This document shows positions 1 to 9,887 of a stretch of DNA of 64,000 nucleotides, piece by piece. The notes beneath the pieces were generated by a model. It made no database searches, had not been told where the DNA came from, and saw only the letters and a list, made by a program, of their open reading frames with translations. The stretch is from Bradyrhizobium sp. Arg816 (GTDB lineage Bacteria; Pseudomonadota; Alphaproteobacteria; Rhizobiales; Xanthobacteraceae). Location of the stretch: the NCBI RefSeq assembly GCF_029989365.1, contig NZ_JAPRAQ010000033.1:24818-88817 (forward strand), written 5' to 3'. The translations under genes were made by a program, and so were the position numbers. Positions within the stretch are counted from its first letter, which is position 1. Each line of letters begins with the position of its first letter.

Positions 1-131
1 TCGTGGTCGGCCCCGTCACCGACGACATCGTCGTGACCCAACAGGGCGTCGCCGACCGCTTCTACAAGCTCGGCCTGATCCCGAAGCCGATCGTCGTTCG
101 CGACATCGTCTGGCGTAACCCGGCAGCCTGA
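1..131 (+). CDS. C-terminal end of an SsuA-like sulfonate-binding protein (partial)
   Basis: The reading frame is open from the left edge (first full codon at base 3) and stops with TGA at 129-131, so only about 42 C-terminal residues are visible. They end in the pattern VTDDIVVTQQGVADRFYKLG followed by LIPKPI. This aligns closely with the end of the next gene's product (ITDAVIADQQQVADAFFALN, then LIPKSI). It is therefore a tandem paralogue of the periplasmic aliphatic-sulfonate binding protein, with its start outside the window. Only 38 bases separate it from the next ATG, so the two are probably co-transcribed. Confidence 0.75.
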   Translation, partial: VVGPVTDDIVVTQQGVADRFYKLGLIPKPIVVRDIVWRNPAA

Positions 132-169
132 TCGTGCCGACCACTCTTCCCACGCACAAGGGTTTGAAC

Positions 170-1132
170 ATGAGGCGTATCATTCAACGTCTGATCGCGG
201 CCATCGTGCTGTCGATCGGCATCGTCGCCGCCGCGGTCGGCACGTCCTACGGCCAGGACAAACAAGACAAGGTCGTCCGCATCGGCTACCAGAAATACGG
301 CAAGCTGGTGCTGCTCAAGAGCAAGGGCACGCTGGAGCCGAAGCTCGCGGCGGACGGTTACAAGGTGGTGTGGACAGAATTCCCGTCCGGCCCGCCGCTG
401 CTTGAGGCGCTCAATGTCGGCGCGATCGATTTCGGCAACACCGGTGAGGCCCCGCCGATCTTCGCGCAGGCCGCCGGCGCGCCGATTCAGTACGTCGCCT
501 ACGAGCCGCCGGCGCCGAAGGGCGAGGCGATTCTGGTGCCGAAGGACAGCCCGCTGAAATTGGTCGCCGATCTCAAGGGCAGGAAGGTCGCGCTCAACAA
601 GGGCTCCAACGTCCACTATCTCCTGGTCAAGGCGCTGGAGAAGGCGGGCGTCAAATATTCCGAGATCGAGCCGGTGTTCCTGGCGCCGGCCGATGCGCGC
701 GCCGCCTTCGAGCGCGGCGCGGTCGATGCCTGGGTGATCTGGGATCCTTTCCAGGCCGCCGCGGAAGCCGCCACCGGCGCGCGCACGCTCGCCGACGGCA
801 CCGGCATCGTCGCCAACTACCAGTTCTATTTCGCCTCGAAGAAATTCCTCGAAGCCAACCCGAAGATCGTCGACGCCGTGCTGGCCGAGCTGAGTTCGGT
901 CGACGATTGGGCCAAGGGCGACATCCACGCGGTTGCCGAGCAGCTGGCTCCGGCGATCGGCCTGTCGGTCCCCGTGGTCGAGGTGGCGCTGAAGCGGCAG
1001 GCCTACGGCATCAAGCCGATCACCGATGCCGTCATCGCCGACCAGCAGCAGGTTGCGGATGCGTTCTTCGCGCTCAACCTGATCCCCAAATCCATCAAGA
1101 TTTCCGACGTGGCCCGGAAACCAGGATCGTGA
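170..1132 (+). CDS. ssuA: SsuA, aliphatic sulfonate ABC transporter periplasmic binding protein
   Basis: A 320-residue product. It captures alkanesulfonates in the periplasm and delivers them to SsuBC. An N-terminal signal peptide is visible: basic MRRIIQRLIAA, a hydrophobic stretch of about 18 residues, then a small-residue cleavage region near SYGQ. The mature part has the NMT1/SsuA-type binding fold, with RIGYQKYG at the start and the WVIWDPF motif typical of the family near residue 200. I chose ATG 170 over the upstream in-frame GTG at 134 because only 170 begins with the signal peptide and has AGGG a few bases upstream. The gene sits between an SsuA-like paralogue and ssuD, as expected for an ssu operon. 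Confidence 0.9.
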   Translation: MRRIIQRLIAAIVLSIGIVAAAVGTSYGQDKQDKVVRIGYQKYGKLVLLKSKGTLEPKLAADGYKVVWTEFPSGPPLLEALNVGAIDFGNTGEAPPIFAQAAGAPIQYVAYEPPAPKGEAILVPKDSPLKLVADLKGRKVALNKGSNVHYLLVKALEKAGVKYSEIEPVFLAPADARAAFERGAVDAWVIWDPFQAAAEAATGARTLADGTGIVANYQFYFASKKFLEANPKIVDAVLAELSSVDDWAKGDIHAVAEQLAPAIGLSVPVVEVALKRQAYGIKPITDAVIADQQQVADAFFALNLIPKSIKISDVARKPGS

Positions 1133-1140
1133 GCAAGCAT

Positions 1141-2307
1141 ATGAGTAAGCAGTCCAACGCCAACATCCTCTGGTTCCTGCCGACCCACGGCGACGGCCGC
1201 TATCTCGGCACGGGCATCGGCGGCCGTGAGGTCAACTTCAACTATCTGCGCCAGATTGCGCAGGCCGCCGACCAGCTCGGTTATTACGGCGTGCTGTTGC
1301 CGACCGGGCGGTCTTGCGAGGATTCCTGGATCGTCGCCTCCTCGGTTGCGCCGTTCACCGAGCGGCTGCGCTATCTCGTGGCCGTCCGCCCCGGCCTGCA
1401 ATCGCCGAGCGTGGCGGCGCGCATGACCGCGACGCTCGACCGCGTCACCAATGGCCGGCTGCTCGTCAACGTCGTCACCGGCGGCGACCCCGTCGAGAAC
1501 AAGGGCGACGGCATCTTCCTCGGCCATGACGAACGCTACGAGGTCACCCGCGAGTTCCTCAACGTCTATAGCGACCTGCTCGCCGGCAGGACCGTCAATG
1601 TCGAGGGCACGCACATCCATGTCGAGGGTGGCAAGCTGCTGTTTCCGCCGGTGCAGGCGCCACGGCCGCCGCTCTATTTCGGCGGTTCATCCGATGCCGG
1701 CATCGACGTCGCCGTCGACGCCGTCGACAAATATCTCACCTGGGGCGAGCCGCCGGCGCTGGTTGCCGAGAAGATCGCGAAGGTGAGGGAGGTCGCAGCT
1801 ACGCGCGGCCGCAAGCTCTCCTTCGGCATTCGTCTTCATGTGATCGTCCGCGAGACCAATGAAGAGGCCTGGCGCGCTGCGAACGAGCTGATCAGGCATG
1901 TCAGCGACGACACCATCGCGCTGGCGCAGAAGAACTTTGCCCGCATGGACTCGGTCGGCCAGCAGCGCATGGCGCAGCTCCATGGCGGCCAACGCGACAA
2001 GCTCGAGATCGCCCCGAACCTGTGGGCCGGTGTTGGTCTCGTGCGCGGCGGCGCCGGCACGGCGCTGGTCGGCGACGCCCAGACGGTGGCGGCCCGCATC
2101 AGGGAGTATCAGGACATCGGCATCGATACCTTCATCATGTCGGGCTACCCGCATCTGGAGGAAGCCTATCGCTTCGCCGAGCTGGTATTCCCGCTGCTCT
2201 CGCTTGAGCAGCCGAGCAACGTAACCAAACTGCACTTCAACGGCGGTCCGTTCGGCGAGACCGTCGGCAGCGATTACCGTCCGCAGCAGCGAGTGTCCGA
2301 GTCATGA
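1141..2307 (+). CDS. ssuD: SsuD, FMNH2-dependent alkanesulfonate monooxygenase
   Basis: A 388-residue bacterial luciferase-like flavin monooxygenase. SsuD cleaves the C-S bond of alkanesulfonates with FMNH2 and O2, releasing sulfite and an aldehyde in the cytoplasm. The start (MSKQSNANILWFLPTHGDGR), the internal NVVTGGDPVENKGDG and the C-terminal FIMSGYPHLEEAYRFAELV match SsuD closely, and the length is that of the family. ATG 1141 lies eight bases after the ssuA stop. The frame is open far upstream, but that part overlaps ssuA and is not coding. The gene overlaps ssuC by four bases (ATGA). Reduced flavin is probably supplied by the reductase encoded at 4012-4593. Confidence 0.95.
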   Translation: MSKQSNANILWFLPTHGDGRYLGTGIGGREVNFNYLRQIAQAADQLGYYGVLLPTGRSCEDSWIVASSVAPFTERLRYLVAVRPGLQSPSVAARMTATLDRVTNGRLLVNVVTGGDPVENKGDGIFLGHDERYEVTREFLNVYSDLLAGRTVNVEGTHIHVEGGKLLFPPVQAPRPPLYFGGSSDAGIDVAVDAVDKYLTWGEPPALVAEKIAKVREVAATRGRKLSFGIRLHVIVRETNEEAWRAANELIRHVSDDTIALAQKNFARMDSVGQQRMAQLHGGQRDKLEIAPNLWAGVGLVRGGAGTALVGDAQTVAARIREYQDIGIDTFIMSGYPHLEEAYRFAELVFPLLSLEQPSNVTKLHFNGGPFGETVGSDYRPQQRVSES

Positions 2308-3110
2308 GCCTGATCGACAGCGTTTCACTTCCGCGCAGCTTCCGCCTGCCGCGGGTTGACGGCCTGATCCAGTGGATCGTGCCGCTCGCCATCATCGCAA
2401 TCTGGCAGGTCGCGAGCGTCACCGGCTTCGTGCCGACGCGGGTGCTGCCGGCGCCGAGCGACGTCGTGCTCGCGGGCTGGAAGCTGCTGCTCTCCGGCGA
2501 GCTCGTCCGTAACATCTGGGTGTCGTTCTGGCGCGCCTCGATCGGCTTCCTGATTGGCGGCGGCATCGGTTTCGCGTTCGGTCTCGCCAACGGCCTGTCG
2601 CAGCTCTCGGCCAAGCTCACCGACACCACGCTCCAGATGGTGCGCAACGTGCCTCATCTGGCGCTGATCCCGCTGGTCATTCTGTGGTTCGGCATCGACG
2701 AGAGCGCAAAGCTGTTCCTGGTGGCGCTCGGCGTGTTCTTCCCGATCTACCTCAACACGCTGCACGGCATCCGAACCGTCGACCCGCAGCTGATCGAGAT
2801 GGGCCGCATCTACGGCATGACCGACAGCGAGCTGTTCCGACGGGTGATCTTCCCCGGCGCGCTGCCTTCGATCTTCGTCGGCATCCGCTTCGCGCTGGGC
2901 ATCATGTGGCTCACCCTGATCGTCGCCGAGACCATCGCGGCGTCTTCAGGCCTCGGCTACATGGCGATGCAGGCGCGCGAGTTCATGCTGATCGACGTCG
3001 TCGTGCTCTCGATCCTGATCTACGCCCTGCTCGGCAAGCTCGCCGACAGCGCCTCCCGTGTGCTGGAGCGCCTGACGCTCTCCTGGCACCCCGCCTTCCA
3101 GAAACGCTGA
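2304..3110 (+). CDS. ssuC: SsuC, aliphatic sulfonate ABC transporter permease
   Basis: A 268-residue inner-membrane permease with about six hydrophobic segments. The binding-protein-dependent transport EAA loop is visible around residues 165-190 (EMGRIYGMTDSELFRRVIFP), which is the contact site for the SsuB ATPase. The start ATG overlaps the ssuD stop as ATGA, indicating translational coupling. It forms the sulfonate importer together with ssuA and ssuB. Confidence 0.93.
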   Translation: MSLIDSVSLPRSFRLPRVDGLIQWIVPLAIIAIWQVASVTGFVPTRVLPAPSDVVLAGWKLLLSGELVRNIWVSFWRASIGFLIGGGIGFAFGLANGLSQLSAKLTDTTLQMVRNVPHLALIPLVILWFGIDESAKLFLVALGVFFPIYLNTLHGIRTVDPQLIEMGRIYGMTDSELFRRVIFPGALPSIFVGIRFALGIMWLTLIVAETIAASSGLGYMAMQAREFMLIDVVVLSILIYALLGKLADSASRVLERLTLSWHPAFQKR

Positions 3111-3130
3111 GCAGAAATACTGGGAATCAC

Positions 3131-3979
3131 ATGCAGACAGCTCTTCGTACGACCCTTCCCGAAACCGAGCTCGCCAGCCGCGCCAATTTCGTGCCGCAGG
3201 CGCGCGTCGTGCGCGAGGAGCGCCAAGAAGAACGTCAAGCGCAGACCACAGGCCTGCCGCTCAGCATTCGCGGCTTGCGCAAGTCCTTCGTCGACAACGA
3301 GGTGCTGCGCGGCATCGACCTGCACATCCCCGCCGGCCAGTTCGTCGCCATCGTCGGCAAGAGCGGTTGCGGCAAGAGCACGCTGCTGCGTCTGATCGCC
3401 GGTCTGGAAAAGTTCGAGGCCGGCAGCATCAGCTTCGGCCAGGATGTCCAGCCCGAGGACATCCGCGTGATGTTCCAGGAGCCGCGCCTGCTGCCCTGGG
3501 CGCGCGTGCTCGCCAATGTCGAGGTCGGCCTCGGCCGAGATCGGTCCTCCGGCGACGCGCATGCGCGCGCCGAAAAGGCGCTGACCGAGGTCGGGCTGGC
3601 CGACAAGCGTGACCAGTGGCCGTCGGTGCTGTCGGGCGGCCAGAAGCAGCGCGTCGCGCTCGGCCGCGCGCTGGTCTCCCGTCCCCGGGTGCTCGCCTTC
3701 GACGAGCCGCTCGGCGCGCTGGATGCGCTGACCCGCATCTCGATGCAGCGTCTGCTGGAGCGGGTCTGGCGCGACCAGGGCTTTACCGCGATCCTGGTGA
3801 CCCACGACGTCTCCGAGGCCGTTGCCTTGGCCGACCGGGTGCTGGTGATCGATGAGGGCCGGATTGCCCACGACGTTACGGTTAACGCCGCCCGGCCGCG
3901 CGAACGCGGCTCCGCCGAGCTCGCAAGCCTCGAAGGCTCGATCCTGAGCCATCTTTTGTCGGCGGAAGATCGTACCTAA
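3131..3979 (+). CDS. ssuB: SsuB, aliphatic sulfonate ABC transporter ATPase
   Basis: A 282-residue ABC ATPase that powers SsuC. All motifs are present: Walker A GKSGCGKST (about 76-84), Q-loop MFQEPRLLPW (about 114-123), signature LSGGQKQR (about 167-174), Walker B VLAFDEP with D191, and the H-loop LVTHD (H225). ATG 3131 lies 20 bases after ssuC and begins an approximately 40-residue N-terminal extension before the ABC domain. The longer upstream open frame lies inside ssuC and is not coding. Confidence 0.93.
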   Translation: MQTALRTTLPETELASRANFVPQARVVREERQEERQAQTTGLPLSIRGLRKSFVDNEVLRGIDLHIPAGQFVAIVGKSGCGKSTLLRLIAGLEKFEAGSISFGQDVQPEDIRVMFQEPRLLPWARVLANVEVGLGRDRSSGDAHARAEKALTEVGLADKRDQWPSVLSGGQKQRVALGRALVSRPRVLAFDEPLGALDALTRISMQRLLERVWRDQGFTAILVTHDVSEAVALADRVLVIDEGRIAHDVTVNAARPRERGSAELASLEGSILSHLLSAEDRT

Positions 3980-4011
3980 ATACAAGGGAACCCCGGTTCG
4001 GGGACCATGCC

Positions 4012-4593
4012 ATGAATGTAGTGCCCCGCGATCTCATGACTGAAACTGCCGTCTCGTCCGCCGATTTCCGCGGCGCCATGCGCCACCTCACGGGCGGCGT
4101 CAGCGTCATCACCGCCGGGCGGGGCAAGGACATCACCGGCATGACGGTCACCTCGGTGACCTCGCTGTCGGTCGAACCGCCGACGCTGCTGGTCAGCATC
4201 AACCGCGATGCCTCGTCCTTCCCGCTGATCAAGCGTTACGGTGCCTTCGGGGTGAATATGCTGGCGGCCGATCAGCTGGACGTCGCCGAGCGTTTTGCCG
4301 GCAAGGGCGGCCTGAAGGGCGCCGATCGCTTTGCCGGCAGCCAGTGGGTGACGGCGGTCTCCGGCGTTCCGCTGCTCGTCGGTGCATTGTCCGCGGTCGA
4401 TTGCGAGGTCGAGGAGATCGTCGAACGCCACTCGCACGGCATCGTCATCGGCCGCGTCAGGAGCGTCAGGAATTCGACCCGCAATGCTGCATTGGCCTAT
4501 TGGCACGGCCAGTATGTGGCGGTCGACCAGGACGAGGACGCGGCTCGGCTCGCAGACGTCAGCCTTCCCGCCCGGGGCCTGCGCGGCGTTTGA
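4012..4593 (+). CDS. NAD(P)H flavin reductase, probable partner of SsuD
   Basis: A 193-residue protein of the flavin reductase-like (HpaC/RutF type) FMN-binding split-barrel family. The N-terminal FRGAMRHLTGGVSVITAGRG and GMTVTSVTSLSVEPPTLLVS are the family's flavin-binding signature. It is not homologous to E. coli SsuE but occupies the end of the ssu operon, 32 bases after ssuB. The inference is that it supplies FMNH2 to SsuD. Start ATG 4012 is used here; an in-frame ATG at 4036 is an alternative. Confidence 0.85.
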   Translation: MNVVPRDLMTETAVSSADFRGAMRHLTGGVSVITAGRGKDITGMTVTSVTSLSVEPPTLLVSINRDASSFPLIKRYGAFGVNMLAADQLDVAERFAGKGGLKGADRFAGSQWVTAVSGVPLLVGALSAVDCEVEEIVERHSHGIVIGRVRSVRNSTRNAALAYWHGQYVAVDQDEDAARLADVSLPARGLRGV

Positions 4594-4691
4594 TCGCCGC
4601 TGACAAGCGGGCCTTCAGGCTGGCCTTTTCCCCGTCATCGCTCTAGAAGCGCCCTAAGCGGTCCCGTCCGGGACGGCAATGGAGCGGAACG

Positions 4692-4847
4692 ATGAAACGC
4701 GTCGCGACCTGGGCCTTCTACGCCATCGGCGCGCTCGCAATCGGCTACCTCGCGCTCTACGCCTATGCAATGTTCAGCGGCCAGCCGATCGTGCCGGGCG
4801 ACCCCATCCACATCTTCCGCAAGCCGGACGCGCCGAGTTATTCGTAG
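4692..4847 (+). CDS. small single-pass membrane protein, 51 residues
   Basis: The short frame starts at an ATG preceded by GGAG ten bases upstream and encodes MKRVATWAFYAIGALAIGYL, continuing hydrophobic to about residue 28. That gives one predicted membrane segment, followed by a polar tail that ends in PDAPSYS. It lies just after the ssu operon, 98 bases downstream. Function unknown. Support comes from the good ribosome-binding site, the coherent N-in/TM/C-tail design and the GC-rich codon use of the neighbours. Confidence 0.6.
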   Translation: MKRVATWAFYAIGALAIGYLALYAYAMFSGQPIVPGDPIHIFRKPDAPSYS

Positions 4848-4861
4848 GACTTGGTAGGTCT

Positions 4862-4952
4862 CGTAGGGTGGGCAAAGCGAAGCGTGCCCACCGCTGCTAT
4901 CGAACGAGACGAATGGTGGGCACGGCGCAAACGCGCCTTTGCCCACCCTACG
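4862..4952. repeat. intergenic palindrome, family 1 (TAGGGTGGGCAAAG type)
   Basis: A 91-bp inverted repeat. The left arm CGTAGGGTGGGCAAAGCGAA pairs imperfectly with the right arm CGCCTTTGCCCACCCTACG. It fills the space between the 51-residue gene and the convergent M20 peptidase gene, which ends 11 bp later. It has the form of a dispersed MITE/REP element and could also act as a bidirectional transcription stop. Confidence 0.65.
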
Positions 4953-4962
4953 GCACCTGTGT

Positions 4963-6111
4963 TCACCCCCGCAAAATCGCCAGCGCCAGCGCCTGGGCGC
5001 GCGGCACGATGCTGTCGAGCTCGAGATATTCCTCCGGCGTGTGCGCGAGCCCGCCAACCGGCCCGAGGCCGCAGATCGTCGGCGTGCCGACTGCGGCGGT
5101 GAAGCCGGAATCGGCGCAGCCGCCGGAAAACTCGCCCTGGAGCGTCGTAAGGCCGACCTGCTTTGCGGCCGCTTGATAGCCGTCGAACAGCGTCTTCGAC
5201 TCCGCGCTCTGCACCACCGGCACGAACTCGCCCTTGACCGTCAGCGTCGCACTCGTGCCCGGCACGTAAGAGGTCGCGATGATGGTCTCGATCGCGGCCA
5301 TGATCCTCGCACGATCCGCCGGATCGACGTAACGCAGGTCGATCTGGCCCTCTGCTGAGGGCGCCGTTGTGTTCACCGACTGCCCCCCCGAGACGAGACC
5401 GACATTCAGCGTGATGCCCTTGTCGAGATCGGTCAGCGCGTGGATATGGACGATCTTGTGCGCGAGCTCGCCGATCGCACTGACGCCCGCGGCGAAATTG
5501 GCGCCGGAATGCGCGGCTTTGCCGGTGATGGCGAAGTGCATGAAGATGCCGCCCTTGCGGCCGGTGACGATGTTGCCGGTCGGCCGTCCCGGCTCGGAAT
5601 TGAACACGGCGCGTGCGGCGCGTCCCTCGCGCTCGATCACCGGGCGCGAAGAGGGCGAGCCGATCTCCTCGTCCGAGGTGATCAGCACCTTGATCGGATG
5701 CGGGCTGCCGCCGAATTTGTGGAAGGCGGTCGCCACGAAGATGTTCATGACGACGCCGGACTTCATGTCGGCAACGCCGGGTCCATAGGCGCGCTTGCCC
5801 TCAATCGTGAACGGACGCCGTCCGGCCTCGCCCTTGCCGAACACGGTGTCGCGATGGCCCATCAACAGCACCGGCTTCTCGTTGCTGCCGGGTTTGGCGA
5901 TCTCGGCATGGATCGCATCGCCGAAGGTGGCGTTGCTCTCGCGCCGGAACGGAATGCCATGCTCGGCAAAATGCCGCTCGAACCGCGCACCGACCGAATC
6001 GACGCCTTCCTTGTCATAGGATCCGGAATCGATGTTCACGACGTCGCGCAGCAGATCGATCATCGCCTGCCGCTGCGACGCCAGCCAGTCCGTGATTTGA
6101 GCTTCCGACAT
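4963..6111 (-). CDS. M20 family metallopeptidase (glutamate carboxypeptidase-like)
   Basis: A 382-residue zinc peptidase of the M20/ArgE/CPG2 family, which hydrolyses the C-terminal or N-acyl amide bond of a small substrate; the substrate is not known here. The metal-site motifs are all present in order: MGHRDTVF (His and Asp), GPGVADMKSG (bridging Asp), SDEEIGS (catalytic Glu plus ligand Glu), NSEPGR, and a C-terminal GGLAHTPEEY His. The dimerisation lid lies between. No signal peptide is seen, so it is probably cytoplasmic. It converges on the ssu side and is monocistronic. Confidence 0.85.
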   Translation of the reverse strand: MSEAQITDWLASQRQAMIDLLRDVVNIDSGSYDKEGVDSVGARFERHFAEHGIPFRRESNATFGDAIHAEIAKPGSNEKPVLLMGHRDTVFGKGEAGRRPFTIEGKRAYGPGVADMKSGVVMNIFVATAFHKFGGSPHPIKVLITSDEEIGSPSSRPVIEREGRAARAVFNSEPGRPTGNIVTGRKGGIFMHFAITGKAAHSGANFAAGVSAIGELAHKIVHIHALTDLDKGITLNVGLVSGGQSVNTTAPSAEGQIDLRYVDPADRARIMAAIETIIATSYVPGTSATLTVKGEFVPVVQSAESKTLFDGYQAAAKQVGLTTLQGEFSGGCADSGFTAAVGTPTICGLGPVGGLAHTPEEYLELDSIVPRAQALALAILRG

Positions 6112-6201
6112 GTGTATCCTCGCGTGGTTCTAGGGCTTTGCTTATAGAGCCTCGCGTAGGCGCGACCTAGTCGCCGGATGCGGTGCGGCCATGTGATAGG
6201 T

Positions 6202-6290
6202 CCCGTAGCCCGGATGGAGCGAAGCGAAATCCGGGAATCCCGATCGCGGAGCTAACCCCGGATTGCGCTTCGCTCCATCCGGGCTACGGG
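6202..6290. repeat. intergenic palindrome, family 2 (CCCGTAGCCCGGATGGAGC type)
   Basis: An 89-bp near-perfect inverted repeat with arms beginning CCCGTAGCCCGGATGGAGCG and ending CGCTCCATCCGGGCTACGGG. It lies upstream of the M20 gene and downstream of flbD. It is a dispersed-repeat type element, different in sequence from the one at 4862-4952. Confidence 0.7.
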
Positions 6291-6317
6291 ACTCTGCCGG
6301 TGGACGCGCAAAACAAG

Positions 6318-6340
6318 ATGCCCGGGACCAGCCCGGGCAT
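6318..6340 (-). terminator. Rho-independent terminator after flbD
   Basis: Hairpin ATGCCCGGG-CTGGT-CCCGGGCAT read on the minus strand, followed by CTTGTTTTG. It sits 26 bases beyond the flbD stop and so ends the fliF-flbD transcript. Confidence 0.65.
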
Positions 6341-6365
6341 TTGCATTCTCAACCAGTGTGGAGAC

Positions 6366-7751
<1,386 letters not shown>

Positions 7752-7802
7752 GTCAGTCTCCTGTCCGTCTGGTCGCGCTGCCGCGCGTCATTCCTTGCGC
7801 TA

Positions 7803-8153
7803 TTAGCTGCGTTCGGTCTTGATGATTTCGGTCATGGTCACGCCGAGCTTGTCCTCGACCAGGACGACTTCGCCGCGGGCGACCAGCTTGTTGTTGACGT
7901 AGATGTCGATGGCCTCGCCGACGCGGCGATCGAGCTCGAGCACAGTGCCGGGCCCGAGCTTCAACAGCTCGCTGACGTCCATCTTGGAGCGGCCGAGCAC
8001 GGCCGAGACCTGCACCGGCACGTCGAACACCGCCTCGAGGTCGGCGGCGGCGCGCGCCGCATATTCGTCCTCGTTGTAGCCGATGTCGGTGCCGGCAGGC
8101 GGCATCGGACCGTTGAGATCGGGCAGCGGGACCTGTCCGTCCGTGGCGCTCAT
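7803..8153 (-). CDS. fliN: FliN, flagellar motor switch protein
   Basis: A 116-residue protein. The C-terminal SpoA domain (VPVQVSAVLGRSKMDVSELL, then LKLGPGTVLELDRRVGEAID) is the FliN/FliY signature that builds the C-ring. The N-terminal part of about 35 residues is acidic and variable. Its ATG overlaps the fliH stop (ATGA). FliN with FliH docks the export ATPase to the switch complex, which fits the gene order. Confidence 0.92.
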   Translation of the reverse strand: MSATDGQVPLPDLNGPMPPAGTDIGYNEDEYAARAAADLEAVFDVPVQVSAVLGRSKMDVSELLKLGPGTVLELDRRVGEAIDIYVNNKLVARGEVVLVEDKLGVTMTEIIKTERS

Positions 8154-8779
8154 GGCTTAGCTCCCCTGCGGGACGCGATATAGCGTCCGACCATTTCGTC
8201 GATCTTGGCCGCGATGGCACCGCGCTCCAGCACGACGCCGCCGTCGGCCCATTCGATCCGGCAGTCGCCGGTGGCGATATCGGGCTCGGCCAGGATCACC
8301 AGCCGGCCCTCGAAGCCGCTCTGCTTGGCGAGCCGCTCGACCTTCTCGCGCGCGCTGTCGTAGAGCGCGTCATTGATGCGGACGACGAGATGCGGCGTCG
8401 CGACCAGGTGCGAGAAGCAGTCCTTGACCAACGCCATGATCTCGCCGAGCGGCTCGGCGGCAACCAGATCGGCGCACAGCTTGCGCGCCACCGCCACCGC
8501 GACGTCGACCGCCTCGGTCTCCATCTTGGTCTCGATGTTGCCGATGCCGGCGGCGACGCCCCGGATACCGATGTTGATCTCTTCCATGGCGAGCGCGACG
8601 CGGCGGTCGCTCTCGGCCTTGGCTTCGCGCTGGCCGGCGGCAAAGCCGTCCTGATAGGCGCGCGCCTCGGCTTCCGCGATCTTCTGGGCGATCTCGGCGG
8701 CGGTCGCAGCCCTCTCCCGCGGCGACCGCTCCGGCGCTGCGAAGTCGGTGTCGAACAGGAATTTTGCCGGGGCGCCCAT
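8150..8779 (-). CDS. fliH: FliH, flagellar export ATPase regulator
   Basis: A 209-residue protein with an Ala/Glu-rich coiled-coil N-terminal half (AATAAEIAQKIAEAEARAYQ, then DGFAAGQREAK) and a C-terminal FliH/YscL-like domain. It links the FliI ATPase to the C-ring. Annotated from position between fliG and fliN and from this architecture. I chose ATG 8779, which overlaps the fliG stop as TGATG; the frame also opens one codon earlier with TTG. Confidence 0.8.
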   Translation of the reverse strand: MGAPAKFLFDTDFAAPERSPRERAATAAEIAQKIAEAEARAYQDGFAAGQREAKAESDRRVALAMEEINIGIRGVAAGIGNIETKMETEAVDVAVAVARKLCADLVAAEPLGEIMALVKDCFSHLVATPHLVVRINDALYDSAREKVERLAKQSGFEGRLVILAEPDIATGDCRIEWADGGVVLERGAIAAKIDEMVGRYIASRRGAKP

Positions 8780-9870
8780 CAATACACCAGCTCGTCGTCG
8801 GCGCGGTTCTTGGTCAGCATGATCTCACCCTTGGCGGCGAGGTCCTTGGCGAGGTTGACCAGCAGCGCCTGGGCCTCGTCGACGTCGCGCAGGCGGACCG
8901 GGCCCATCGCCGCCATGTCGTCCTGGAGCATCTTGGCCGCGCGCGAGGACATGTTGCCGAAGAAGAAGTTGCGGACGTCCTCGTTGGCGCTCTTGAGCGC
9001 GACGCCGAGCTTGTCCTTGTCGACATTGCGCATCAGGGTCTGGGCCGAACCGGAATCCAGCTTCACGAGGTCGTCGAAGGTGAACATCAGCGCCTTGATG
9101 CGCTCTGCCGATTCGCGATTGTCCTCTTCCAGCGACGTGATGAAGCGGGTTTCGGTCTGGCGGTCGAAATTGTTGAAGATTTCCGCCATCACCTCGTGGG
9201 CGTCGCGGCGGCGGGTCTGTGACAGGTTGGACATGAATTCGGTGCGCAGCGTCTTCTCCACGCTCTCGATCACCTCCTTCTGTACCGCTTCCATCTTCAG
9301 CATGCGGTTGACGACGTCGAGCGCGAGCTCCTCGGGGAAGATGCCGAGCACGCGCGCGGCGTGTTCCGGCTTCAGCTTCGACAGCACGACCGCGATGGTC
9401 TGCGGATATTCGTTCTTGAGGTAGTTGGCGAGGACCTCTTCCTGCACGTTGGAGAGCTTTTCCCACATGTTGCGGCCGGCGGGGCCGCGGATCTCGTCCA
9501 TGATGCCGTTGACGCGCTCCGGCGGCAGGTATTGCTGCAGCAGCCGCTCGGTGGCGTCGAAATTGCCCATCAGCGCGCCGGAAGCCGACATGCGCGAGAC
9601 GAATTCGAGCAGCATGTCCTCGACCGTGTCGACCTCGACGGTGCCGAGCGTCGACATTTCCAGCGAGAGCTGGCGCACCTCGTCGTCGTCGAGCATCGAC
9701 CAGATCTTGCCGCCATATTGCTCGCCCAACGCCAGCATCAGGATCGCGGCGCGCTTGGGTCCCGTCACCGCTTCGCTCTTGCCGCCCGCGCGGCTGCCCT
9801 GGCGGGCGCCGAGCGTCGAGATCACGCTGGTGATGTCGTTGGAATTGGCGTTTTGCAGGTTGCCGGCCAT
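8779..9870 (-). CDS. fliG: FliG, flagellar motor switch protein
   Basis: A 363-residue rotor protein that connects the MS ring (FliF) to FliM/FliN and contacts the stator. The N-terminal FliF-binding region (GPKRAAILMLALGEQYGGKI), the middle domain containing EHAARVLGIFPEELALDVVN (the EHPQ-motif position) and the C-terminal torque helix with alternating charges (DDMAAMGPVRLRDVDEAQ) are all visible. Length is normal. It starts 17 bases after fliF and overlaps fliH. Confidence 0.93.
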   Translation of the reverse strand: MAGNLQNANSNDITSVISTLGARQGSRAGGKSEAVTGPKRAAILMLALGEQYGGKIWSMLDDDEVRQLSLEMSTLGTVEVDTVEDMLLEFVSRMSASGALMGNFDATERLLQQYLPPERVNGIMDEIRGPAGRNMWEKLSNVQEEVLANYLKNEYPQTIAVVLSKLKPEHAARVLGIFPEELALDVVNRMLKMEAVQKEVIESVEKTLRTEFMSNLSQTRRRDAHEVMAEIFNNFDRQTETRFITSLEEDNRESAERIKALMFTFDDLVKLDSGSAQTLMRNVDKDKLGVALKSANEDVRNFFFGNMSSRAAKMLQDDMAAMGPVRLRDVDEAQALLVNLAKDLAAKGEIMLTKNRADDELVY

Positions 9871-9887
9871 GTCAGTTCACTTCTCGA

